From Fibrobacteraceae bacterium (GTDB lineage Bacteria > Fibrobacterota > Fibrobacteria > Fibrobacterales > Fibrobacteraceae), in contig JALNVO010000019.1 of the NCBI GenBank assembly GCA_023231365.1, positions 1-19,199 of the forward strand: 19,199 bases of DNA. Reading direction: 5' to 3'. Shown one piece after another: positions 1-6,942 of the stretch. The position numbers and the translations under genes are program-made. The first letter of the stretch is position 1. Each line of letters starts with the position of its first letter. Below the pieces are notes generated by a model, which was not told where the DNA came from, ran no database searches, and was given only the letters and a program-made list of their open reading frames with translations.

Positions 1-356
1 ATGCATCATCAAAAATCGTCCTTATCGCCGATGCTCTAGGACTCGGGTTCTTTACCGCCATTGGAGCGTCTAAAGCAGAATTCGCGAATGCCGGCCCCCT
101 CGCCATAATCTTACTCGCAACACTTACTGCCGCTGGCGGAGGACTACTTCGGGATATGCTCGTAAGCGAAATTCCGCAGGTTCTCAAAAGCGATTTTTAC
201 GCAACGGCCGCCATCGCCGGCGGCATTCTATTTGTCCTGCTTGATAAATTTGGAGTTTCATCTTTGGATGTAAAGATGGCTACCGTTACTCTTTTCACAT
301 TTGCACTCCGGATTATAGCTATGCGCAAAAACTTTCAGCTTCCAAAAGCGGAATGA
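1..356 (+). CDS. TRIC/UPF0126 family membrane channel, C-terminal half (5' truncated by window edge)
   Basis: The reading frame is open from base 3 to the TGA at 354-356 and gives about 117 residues of a hydrophobic protein. It shows the family signature DALGLGFFTAIGASKA followed by TAAGGGLLRDML. The glycine-rich GGG-x-x-RD motif is typical of the second of the two repeated units in the trimeric intracellular cation channel family (UPF0126, YadS/YicG type). Three hydrophobic helices are visible, then a short polar tail ending PKAE. Family members form homotrimeric inner-membrane channels permeable to monovalent cations; the physiological role in bacteria is uncertain. The first repeat and the start codon lie outside the window. 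It converges with the AIPR gene on the other strand. The family call is firm, the transported ion is not. Confidence 0.85.
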   Translation, partial: ASSKIVLIADALGLGFFTAIGASKAEFANAGPLAIILLATLTAAGGGLLRDMLVSEIPQVLKSDFYATAAIAGGILFVLLDKFGVSSLDVKMATVTLFTFALRIIAMRKNFQLPKAE

Positions 357-379
357 ATATCCATATACAAAGTAACGAC

Positions 380-404
380 AAAAACGCCCCGCAAAAGCGG
401 GGCG
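380..404 (-). terminator. Rho-independent terminator of the AIPR gene
   Basis: There is a perfect 8-bp stem, CGCCCCGC (385-392) and GCGGGGCG (397-404), with an AAAA loop. Read on the minus strand it is followed by five T (complement of 380-384), and it lies 22 bases beyond the AIPR stop codon. On the plus strand no T run follows, so it probably works mainly for the minus-strand gene, although the stem may also protect the 3' end of the convergent channel gene transcript. Confidence 0.85.
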
Positions 405-425
405 AAATCCATAAAGGAAAAAACA

Positions 426-2300
426 TTAGAGAAAGACTTCTATACCGCCGCGGCATTTCTCCCAAGCAGGATCCTTCGCCACAAGCATATTGAGCAATCT
501 TTCGTAAGTCGCTGTCGTTCCAAAGCCCTTCCATAGACGACGTTCGACATTCTCACCAGAATCCTTGTCTATCGTCGTAATCGTATCGTAATAGGCCTTG
601 TCATCCTTGAATTCAGAAACGAGAATGTTTTTTAAACAATCACTGTAAATATGCGAAGCATATTTCAAAACAGAATTATTAAAATCCAATTCATTATTCA
701 CCAAATAATCAAAGTCGCGGAGAGGCTCTCCATAAACAAGCCAATGGCGAAGAGCAAGGGCAACAACCACATCACGCACCGCTCCACGGAACATGAACTT
801 GTCTTCCAAGCGCCCGTTCCACGTAATTTTCGTAAGCGGGTTGTCGTCATTTGCTTCAATGGAAACTCCCTTACCTGGAATCACATTGCGAATCTTGATC
901 GGCAAGCGAGTCAAAAGCTGCCACGCTTTAGTGCACGCAATCGTCCTACGCACGAACTCGCGCTCTTTCGTCGGCGTTACGCGGAGAAAAGCACCAAAGC
1001 AACGCTGATAAAGGCTTTCCTTGTCAAAGATGCAATCTGGAGAGCGGCTTTCCGAAATCTTGCCATCCATCATAAACAAGGTCTTGGCAAGTTCCGGACG
1101 CATACGCACTTCCAACTTGCGGGTACGCGCTTTCAGACGCACGCCATCCTTATAGACGTAAGTAAATCCTTCTTCTTGATAACGCTGCCAAATAAAGAAC
1201 TGCAAATCGTCTGCTGCGCGGAGATGGTAGCTGAACACTGGATTCTGACGATTGTTCGCCATCGTTACTTGGCGAAGGAACGTATCCGCCCCAGCATAAG
1301 GTACGACGACCTTCACAAGGACGTGCGGATTGACGGGGTTCTTGCTTTTCTTAAAATACTGTTCGTAAGTAAAGAGGCTCTGAGCTCCATTAATAATTTT
1401 CGGACGTTCAATCTGGAGCACTTTTTTCCCATCCCGGTCTTTCAAACGAAGATCGTCTCCCGTAAGCGTCATGCCATTATGAAGGAACGGAAAATCCGTT
1501 GCATCATTAGCCTTTTCCATTTCTTGGAAAGCATCGATCAGCGCGGCGTTCGTATGCGTCAAATTACCAAGGTAAGTACGGATGTTGCTCGAAACAATAG
1601 CCATATTGTGCTTTGTCTTTAAGCGCTTTCCCAAAGCCTGGTGATAATCGAAAATCGTACGGATGGGGCAAAAACCGACAAAGAGTTCCCCACGTCCACT
1701 GGTCATATGGAGCGGAGTCGTTTCCATCTCAATGTCAAGCTTATCGTCATTATTGCGAAGATCCTTCGTCAAATCATCATGCTCAGCGACAATTTCCAAT
1801 TTAGCATGCACTTCTGTTTTCCAGACGCTGAGCTTGCGGCGCATATCCTTAAGCGTCCGTTCCATTTCAGCATCTGTAATGTCGCGACTCGAAAGCGTGC
1901 GCAGAACCGTTATTTCCAACGTCTGCATATAAGGGCGGGAAGCCGGAAGATCTTCATCCTCCTCTTCCGTATCTACGTTCAAAACATCCCACGGATCCGC
2001 CTCTTCGCGAAGTGACATAAAAAATTGATTTTCCGGATCGCTTGTGCGGAAAACAGCCACCTGCAGCTGTTTCAAATCTCGGGAAAGATTGCGGATCGCC
2101 ATTTCAAGCGGAGTCGTTTCATCAATAAAAATAAAGAGCTCGAGGAATCCTTGAGAATACTGAAATCCGTGAAAGCACCCTTCTTCATCCAAATTCAAAT
2201 GGCGCAAAGCTTTAATCCGATCTGTAGGATCGTTTGGATTTAGGCTCAATAAACTCGCTACAAAAGAAAGTCTGCGTTCTTGTGACTTCGTTAATTCCAT
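426..2300 (-). CDS. AIPR-family protein (abortive infection phage resistance related), 624 aa
   Basis: The protein carries the conserved motifs of the AIPR domain (abortive infection phage resistance, PF10592) in the expected order: NIRTYLG at residues 239-245, FLHNGMTL at 272-279 (the family F-x-x-x-NNGIT position), KIINGAQS at 301-308 and NNRQNPV at 349-355. Residues 1-200 form a separate N-terminal part without a motif I recognise, with an acidic stretch near 110-118 (TEEEDED). There is no signal peptide or membrane segment, so it should be cytoplasmic. The ATG at 2300 has a good AGAGGAA ribosome binding site 5-10 bases upstream. AIPR proteins are linked to abortive phage defence and often sit with methyltransferases, Z1 helicases or PD-(D/E)XK nucleases; none is next to this gene. 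Biochemical activity is not established from sequence. The family call is strong; a defence role is inference. Confidence 0.85.
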   Translation of the reverse strand: MELTKSQERRLSFVASLLSLNPNDPTDRIKALRHLNLDEEGCFHGFQYSQGFLELFIFIDETTPLEMAIRNLSRDLKQLQVAVFRTSDPENQFFMSLREEADPWDVLNVDTEEEDEDLPASRPYMQTLEITVLRTLSSRDITDAEMERTLKDMRRKLSVWKTEVHAKLEIVAEHDDLTKDLRNNDDKLDIEMETTPLHMTSGRGELFVGFCPIRTIFDYHQALGKRLKTKHNMAIVSSNIRTYLGNLTHTNAALIDAFQEMEKANDATDFPFLHNGMTLTGDDLRLKDRDGKKVLQIERPKIINGAQSLFTYEQYFKKSKNPVNPHVLVKVVVPYAGADTFLRQVTMANNRQNPVFSYHLRAADDLQFFIWQRYQEEGFTYVYKDGVRLKARTRKLEVRMRPELAKTLFMMDGKISESRSPDCIFDKESLYQRCFGAFLRVTPTKEREFVRRTIACTKAWQLLTRLPIKIRNVIPGKGVSIEANDDNPLTKITWNGRLEDKFMFRGAVRDVVVALALRHWLVYGEPLRDFDYLVNNELDFNNSVLKYASHIYSDCLKNILVSEFKDDKAYYDTITTIDKDSGENVERRLWKGFGTTATYERLLNMLVAKDPAWEKCRGGIEVFL

Positions 2301-2549
2301 TTTTTCCTCTGACCTTCATTCACTCCCATAAAGGGAGGTTTAATAAACATATACATAGATAATTAAAATATCACTTCTTGCCTAAAATTTCTAGGAAAAA
2401 AAATAATTTCAAAAAATTTACATCCATTATTAGCCTCATAAAATAGTGCACAAAATAGCAAAATTCATACTTTTAACTCCTTTTTCAAAGGGAACTTCCC
2501 CAAAATCAATAAAAATTCTATTGTTACGTTTCAATAGGAGACGTTCTCT
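2301..2549. promoter_or_regulatory. Divergent AT-rich promoter region between AIPR and LRR genes
   Basis: These 249 bases separate two divergent genes and must hold both promoters; no confident -35/-10 pair was picked. Visible symmetry includes the near-palindrome CCTAAAATTTCTAGG at 2381-2395 (two mismatched pairs around a central base), GTTTA-A-TAAAC at 2338-2348, CTCCC-ataaa-GGGAG at 2323-2337 just upstream of the AIPR ribosome binding site, and GGGAA-C-TTCCC at 2490-2500. The last part forms CTATTG(2518-2523)/CAATAG(2532-2537), next to the LRR gene's AGGAG site at 2536-2540. Any of these could be an operator, but none matches a site I can name. Confidence 0.4.
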
Positions 2550-3302
2550 ATGAATCTTCTTGAATGCATTGCTAAAGCAAAAGCGGAAAAGACGCAAAGT
2601 TTGAATCTTTCGGACAAACATATCCGTTTATTGCCTACAGAGCTCTTTGAACTCGAATCCCTTGAAGAACTCATTTTGGATGAAAATCTGCTGGTCGAAA
2701 TTCCCGATGAAATTGGCAAACTTAAAAATTTAAAAAGCCTTTCCATTAGCGAAAATGACCTAATGGAACTTCCAGAAAGCATCTCCGGACTTTCAAAGCT
2801 CGAAAACCTCTACTTGGGCTACAACAGCCTTTCCGAAATCCCAGGGACTCTTGGAAATCTCAAAAACTTGAAAAAAGTAAACGTCGCACGCAATCAGCTT
2901 TTGGAATTGCCGGAATCCATTGGAAACTGGACTCAGCTTGAAAAGCTCTCTTTGCACGATAACATGCTTTCCAAAATTCCTTCATCTATCGGCAAAATGG
3001 TAAATCTCGACAAACTTTACCTTGACAATAACGAGCTCACGACACTACCTGCCTCAATTGGAAATCTCGACAAATTGGAAATTCTTATGGCGTCCGGCAA
3101 CAAGTTGGTTTCTATTCCAGAATCCATCGGGAACCTCAAATCTCTACGAGAATTAGTCCTAGACGAAAACGAACTCGAAACCGTTCCGACAACCCTTGAA
3201 AATTGCGATACCCTCAAGTGCCTTTCTTTGGTAAATAATCCGCTTTCGGGCCCTCTCCAAAAATCACTTACCAGTAAACCGGATTTACGCATAGAAACCT
3301 AA
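2550..3302 (+). CDS. Leucine-rich repeat protein, 250 aa, probably cytoplasmic
   Basis: Almost the whole protein is a solenoid of 23-residue leucine-rich repeats of the bacterial type L-x-x-L-x-L-x-x-N-x-L-x-x-(L/I)P-x-x-(I/L)-G-x-L-x-x. About nine full repeats plus an N-terminal one can be counted, for example LYLDNNELTTLPASIGNLDK. A short N-terminal cap (MNLLECIAKAKAEK) precedes them and a short cap follows the last. There is no signal peptide, lipobox or membrane helix, so it is probably an intracellular protein-binding scaffold. The ATG at 2550 follows AGGAG at 2536-2540. The next gene starts 19 bases after the stop with its own ribosome binding site, so both are likely on one transcript. 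The binding partner cannot be read from sequence. Fold call very firm, function open. Confidence 0.9.
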   Translation: MNLLECIAKAKAEKTQSLNLSDKHIRLLPTELFELESLEELILDENLLVEIPDEIGKLKNLKSLSISENDLMELPESISGLSKLENLYLGYNSLSEIPGTLGNLKNLKKVNVARNQLLELPESIGNWTQLEKLSLHDNMLSKIPSSIGKMVNLDKLYLDNNELTTLPASIGNLDKLEILMASGNKLVSIPESIGNLKSLRELVLDENELETVPTTLENCDTLKCLSLVNNPLSGPLQKSLTSKPDLRIET

Positions 3303-3321
3303 TCCTTTTTTGAGGGATTGT

Positions 3322-4656
3322 ATGGAAAAGCGATTTTTTCACTCTCTTTTTCTTGCACTCTTCGCCCTGCTAATCTGCAGCTGCACGAATAGCACCTCTA
3401 CCGTTATTTCTTTTGATTCGGAAGAATTCGATTACAACTATAATTTTCTCTCCCTTTTTTATTATAAAGCGGATTCAGAACTAGGTAGTAAAAAAGACTA
3501 CAAATTTAGCCCCGATACGGTAAACTATCGCAAGTATCCCGAGGTCGCAAACGTTCTCGTCATGTATCACGAGATGTCCGATCTTTTTACAAAATACTAC
3601 CCCCACGTTTATTATGACTATCTAACGGCCCTTCTTAACGCCTCCACTGCGGAAAAGACTCCTGGTATGGATGTCGATTCCAATTTGACGGTCGTCCACG
3701 TATATCCCAACGGTTCCGCTGCGGATGAAGGCATTAAAAAGGGTGATGTCATTTTATCCGTCGATTCCATTGACCTTGAAGGACTCTATTCGCGCTATAC
3801 AAAACTCGTAGACTCGAGCAATGCGTCCTCTTTTTTAATTTCACTTGTACGCGGAACAGATACATTAGCCAAAACGGTAGCAAACGAAACGATCCTGCTC
3901 CCGACAGTCTTTTTGGATTCTATCAATAAAATTCCCGTCATCACCGTTACCGAATTCACAGATAGCACAAATAATCCGAAAGGAACCGCCGCAGAATTCA
4001 AAGATGTCCTAGAAGAAACCGATGGCGCGACATCAACGGTAATTGACCTAAGGGGCAACGGAGGAGGGAGCGTCGATGTTTGCGAAGAGATGGCAAAAGA
4101 CCTCCTGCCTTCTGGAGATACAGTCATCATCCAAAAATCCGTAGGTCCCAATAAAGCCTACACACAACAAGTTAGTAGCGTAGAATTTGTCAAAACAACA
4201 ACAAATGGAATCGGCAAAGGCCGCTACTATGTGCTTCTCCTTGATTCTAACAGTGCTAGCTGCACGGAAATCTTTGCCGCCGCAATAACATCTAACTTAA
4301 AATCACCTGTGGTAGGGACGCTTTCTTTTGGCAAAGGCATCGGACAGTATTATGTAGAAACGCCCGATCAAGCTTATGGAGCGGCAACAGCCCTCCGCTT
4401 TTTAGACAAGAACGGAGAAAGCTATCACACATACGGCATCGTCCCTGACTTTGAAATCACAAATTCAGACTCTGCAATGGCAAAAGCCGTAGAACTTGCA
4501 AAGAACGCTACATATAAAAGAACCGCTCGTTACGGGACCTCCGTCATATCCTATTGGCAGCAAGTAAAAAGCAAAAAACTCGTTTCAAAAAATCCTTTCG
4601 ATTTAAGCAGCATAAAACAAGGCGGCGCTTTCAAAAAAATCTGCCCTGCATTTTAA
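3322..4656 (+). CDS. S41-family (C-terminal processing / tail-specific) peptidase lipoprotein with PDZ domain
   Basis: Start ATG at 3322 is preferred over a TTG 12 bases earlier because GAGGG at 3313-3317 lies at the right distance and the protein then begins directly with a lipoprotein signal peptide (MEKRFF, hydrophobic stretch, then LICSC with Cys21 as the lipidated residue). A PDZ domain spans about residues 112-155 (VYPNGSAADEGIKKGDVIL) and the S41 protease core about 200-390. VIDLRGNGGG and SASCTEIFAA are typical S41 signatures. Aligning with E. coli Tsp, the Ser/Lys dyad is Ser313 and Lys338 (FGKG), exactly 25 residues apart as in Tsp. It should therefore be an active serine protease on the periplasmic side of a membrane. 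It follows the LRR gene by 19 bases. Its substrate is unknown. There is no convincing terminator behind it. Confidence 0.92.
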   Translation: MEKRFFHSLFLALFALLICSCTNSTSTVISFDSEEFDYNYNFLSLFYYKADSELGSKKDYKFSPDTVNYRKYPEVANVLVMYHEMSDLFTKYYPHVYYDYLTALLNASTAEKTPGMDVDSNLTVVHVYPNGSAADEGIKKGDVILSVDSIDLEGLYSRYTKLVDSSNASSFLISLVRGTDTLAKTVANETILLPTVFLDSINKIPVITVTEFTDSTNNPKGTAAEFKDVLEETDGATSTVIDLRGNGGGSVDVCEEMAKDLLPSGDTVIIQKSVGPNKAYTQQVSSVEFVKTTTNGIGKGRYYVLLLDSNSASCTEIFAAAITSNLKSPVVGTLSFGKGIGQYYVETPDQAYGAATALRFLDKNGESYHTYGIVPDFEITNSDSAMAKAVELAKNATYKRTARYGTSVISYWQQVKSKKLVSKNPFDLSSIKQGGAFKKICPAF

Positions 4657-4875
4657 TTCTTCCCAAAAAACATGAGGGGTATTTTTTATGCATACGACCT
4701 CTAAAATAGATTACACAGTGCATCAGTTAATGATCCCCTGCGGAATACTTGTGTGCTGAAAAACTCGTCCCGTTAGAGACTCTCGCCTTAACCCTCGTTC
4801 TCGAAATACATAATATCTCAATTTGCTTCAATCCCAAGAAACCCAGCAACTTCTAACTTTTCCATTTTAAAAATC

Positions 4876-4906
4876 ATCGTTATGTATTATGGGAATGCAT
4901 AACGAT
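4876..4906. repeat. 13-bp inverted repeat / hairpin
   Basis: ATCGTTATGTATT (4876-4888) and AATGCATAACGAT (4894-4906) are complementary at 12 of 13 positions, the exception being a T/G pair, around the five-base loop ATGGG. Read on the minus strand it is followed by GATTTTT, so it could act as a terminator for minus-strand transcription coming from the eroded region. It could instead be the remnant of a small mobile or palindromic element. Confidence 0.6.
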
Positions 4907-5205
4907 AACAGAAAGATACTCATATTCATCATCTCCACAGAAAAAAATTCATCTACGAGCGACTGGATGCTCCCATTCCTACATCGTTAGGCGACTCGGG
5001 AATTTAGGCTTTAAGCTACTCCTGAAGCCGCAACCTTCAGCAATTTCAGACCTAATTCTACAGGACAGATCCAAACAAATTTTCCACCTCAATAATCGCA
5101 ATCTGTTTCCATTCTCACAAGCGACGAAATATTTCCCTATTTCGCGAATTTCTCAGGATAGAATATTTTATACGAAACTCGGTAATGAATACGGGAGAAT
5201 ACTTG

Positions 5206-5460
5206 CTATTTCACAGTGTCTTCAGCTGATGTGTTACTACTTCCACTTTCACTAGTATCCAAAACAAGAATTTGATCAATCGTAAACCTGCGAAATCAAC
5301 TTAAAATCGCCATTTTTGATAATCCAGCAAAAATTATCCCCTCGAAATTCAAAATTGAATCGAGTCCAGTGTTTACAAGCGTTCCAAAGGAATTGACGGA
5401 TCTATTCTGGACACCAATGTTCCACTTTAAATTTTGTGACGCGAGTTGATAAACTCGCAT
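5206..5460 (-). pseudogene. Frame-broken C-terminal remnant of an unidentified protein
   Basis: Reading leftward on the minus strand from an ATG at 5460-5458, one frame gives MRVYQLASQNLKWNIGVQNR then SVNSFGTLVNTGLDSILNFEG. It loses sense, hits TGA, and regains sense as FTIDQILVLDTSES and GSSNTSAEDTVK with a TAG at 5206-5208. The gap is bridged in a different frame by DNFCWIIKNGDFKLISQVYD. Two compensating single-base shifts would therefore restore a continuous protein end with a Ser/Thr-rich tail. The 5' part is absent: the region runs into the 3' end of the M23 gene. It looks like a decaying secreted or surface protein, but the family is not recognised. Confidence 0.5.
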
Positions 5461-5547
5461 AAAAATTTTCTAGCGGCTCCTCAACGGCAACTTATAAAGG
5501 GTTTTCAAACTTATAGCCGCAAAAGAATGCATGCAAAATGCAATCAT

Positions 5548-6885
5548 TCATTTAGAGGCTACTTTATTACTGATGATCCGCATTTTAACTTTAACGTTAG
5601 AGCCCCCGATTTTCTTAGGACTCATTGCCTCCGTTTTCCTTATTTCTTCGCGGATTAATTTAATTTGTGTTTTAAGCCGCGCCAAGCGCCCGCCTTCCAA
5701 TTTAGGCGTCGCTATCATTGTCTTGGATCGCGGATCTATCCACTTTCCCTGAGCATTCGTAAAACCCAAATGCAAATGCGGCCCAGTACTCGATCCCGTA
5801 CTTCCCACACGGCCTATGACCTGACCTGCATTGACTTTCATTCCAACGCAAACTCCACGCTTACTCAAATGCAAATACCAACTTGTCGATTTATCTGCAT
5901 GGTGAATGGCAATCTTGTTGCCGCTGAATTCATCATATCCAGAAACGATCACCTTTCCTTCTGCGACGGCATGTACTAACGACCCCATAGGACTTCCGTA
6001 ATCCACACCCTTGTGAAGTTTTCTTACTCCTGTAATCGGATGAATGCGCCAGCCAAACGGGCTTGTGATATGGAGGCGGTCCAATGGATATCGAAGTCCA
6101 TTAAATATGAGGGCCTCTCCAGATTCTGTGTAATGTGCATTGAATGTGCTCTTAGGATCGGGGTCTTCATAGCGGAAGGCTTCATGATGCCCGACAGTCT
6201 TTCCATCAAATTCTGCATAAACTACTTTGCCCGAAATCCAGATGCTGTCTTGATAAAAAGATTCTTCAAGCATCACGCGGAACCGGTCTCCTTGACGAAC
6301 TCGGGAGAAGGGTATTTTGCATTGAAGGACGCCAGCCACAATCCCCGACATCCTCACAGGAACACCGACGCCGATTAATGTTCCATGCAAAGTACTCCCC
6401 GCTTCAATTGTTCCTTCAAAAATAGATTGCCGTATTGTAAGCGGCTTATCTACACGGCGATAATAGAATTCACGATTTTTGGGATCGCGAAAAAGCAAAT
6501 GAATCGTAGCTGGATTTTCCTCGTAGCGGAAAACTTCAACCAAGCCCTTTTGATTCTTTGCCACATGGAAAACTTGACCCACACGCAAATTAGAAAGTTC
6601 AACGCTATCTTCAATCGCAAGTACAACTTGTCGGCGGTCTGCTTCATTCACTTGCAACCGGGCAAGTACTTGATATAAACCTTCACCTTCTTTAACGGTA
6701 TCATTGAATATTACCAAACCACGATCTCTTTCCTTATAATAATCAACCTCTTCCCGTTGAAGAGAAGCAAGTTCTTTTTTGAGATCCGTGATTTCCTTAG
6801 AAAGAGAGTCGGACTTCAATGATTCAAAACACGAAGTAAGAACTAGAGGAATTGATAATAGAAAAAAGAAAAAGATTCGTTTCAT
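5548..6885 (-). CDS. M23-family zinc endopeptidase lipoprotein (murein hydrolase type), 445 aa
   Basis: ATG at 6885 is chosen because it begins a clear lipoprotein signal (MKRIFFFFLLSIPLVLTSC, Cys19). A longer in-frame start at 6933 would put the terminator of the preceding gene inside the coding region. After a short coiled coil (residues about 24-50) come a LysM/OapA-like segment around 60-110 (EGEGLYQVLARL), a middle domain, then the M23 domain at about 271-385. Zinc ligands are His291 and Asp295 (HKGVD) and His372 (HLHLG); His339 and His370 fit the catalytic histidines. SPFGWRIHPITG is a hallmark of the group. It probably cuts peptide crosslinks of peptidoglycan, or activates amidases, at the outer membrane. 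Start-site SD is weak (CGGAA). The last about 30 residues are basic and low in similarity to the family and may be non-native, since they border an eroded region. Confidence 0.9.
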   Translation of the reverse strand: MKRIFFFFLLSIPLVLTSCFESLKSDSLSKEITDLKKELASLQREEVDYYKERDRGLVIFNDTVKEGEGLYQVLARLQVNEADRRQVVLAIEDSVELSNLRVGQVFHVAKNQKGLVEVFRYEENPATIHLLFRDPKNREFYYRRVDKPLTIRQSIFEGTIEAGSTLHGTLIGVGVPVRMSGIVAGVLQCKIPFSRVRQGDRFRVMLEESFYQDSIWISGKVVYAEFDGKTVGHHEAFRYEDPDPKSTFNAHYTESGEALIFNGLRYPLDRLHITSPFGWRIHPITGVRKLHKGVDYGSPMGSLVHAVAEGKVIVSGYDEFSGNKIAIHHADKSTSWYLHLSKRGVCVGMKVNAGQVIGRVGSTGSSTGPHLHLGFTNAQGKWIDPRSKTMIATPKLEGGRLARLKTQIKLIREEIRKTEAMSPKKIGGSNVKVKMRIISNKVASK

Positions 6886-6896
6886 CTTGATTCCGT

Positions 6897-6925
6897 AAAA
6901 AAAGAAAAGCCCGCCAAAGCGGGCT
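6897..6925 (-). terminator. Rho-independent terminator of the FKBP gene
   Basis: AGCCCGC (6908-6914) and GCGGGCT (6919-6925) form a perfect 7-bp stem with a four-base loop. On the minus strand it is followed by TTTCTTTTTTT (complement of 6907 down to 6897). It lies 18 bases past the stop of the FKBP gene and 12 bases before the start of the M23 gene, so the two genes are probably separate transcription units or partly attenuated. Confidence 0.88.
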
Positions 6926-6942
6926 CTATTCAAACAAACAAA

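Larger units (their letters stand above)
4657..5547. other. 891-base gene-poor region with broken reading frames and inverted repeats
   Basis: No intact gene is supported here. On the plus strand GAGGGG (4674-4679) precedes an ATG at 4688 that runs only 23 codons (MHTTSKIDYTVHQLM..., stop at 4757-4759). A different frame is then open from 4734 to the TAA at 4854-4856 (SPAEYLCAEKLVPLE...), which looks like a gene start broken by a frameshift. The minus strand holds a clearer relic at 5206-5460, listed separately. Inverted repeats are at 4876-4906, 5022-5040 (CTGAAG-ccgcaac-CTTCAG) and 5441-5458 (GCGAGTT-gata-AACTCGC). The last could be the 3' end structure of the M23 gene transcript, although no T run follows it. 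No tRNA, rRNA or known small RNA was recognised. Confidence 0.6.

Noticed and set aside
651..1622. Long open frame (323 codons) on the plus strand inside the AIPR gene
   Set aside because: It lies wholly antisense to a gene with clear family motifs, its translation has no recognisable domain, and no ribosome binding site supports it. It is a codon-bias shadow.
2550..3238. Tandem DNA repeat in the LRR gene
   Set aside because: The 69-base periodicity is at protein level; repeat copies differ widely in bases, so this is ordinary LRR coding sequence, not a tandem DNA repeat or CRISPR-like array.
3310..3321. TTG start giving four more residues for the S41 protease
   Set aside because: The ribosome binding site GAGGG lies downstream of the TTG and fits the ATG at 3322, which also gives a normal lipoprotein signal peptide.
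4661..4687. AAAAAA ... TTTTTT with CCC/GGG as a terminator of the S41 gene
   Set aside because: Only A/T pairs and three G/C pairs in a poor register; too weak to call a terminator.
4657..5547. Structured RNA or tRNA/tmRNA/SRP RNA in the gene-poor gap
   Set aside because: Some hairpins are present, but no conserved core of a known RNA family was found on either strand.
6886..6933. Sixteen extra N-terminal residues for the M23 peptidase
   Set aside because: The extension would include the terminator hairpin of the FKBP gene and would bury the lipoprotein signal; ATG at 6885 is better.
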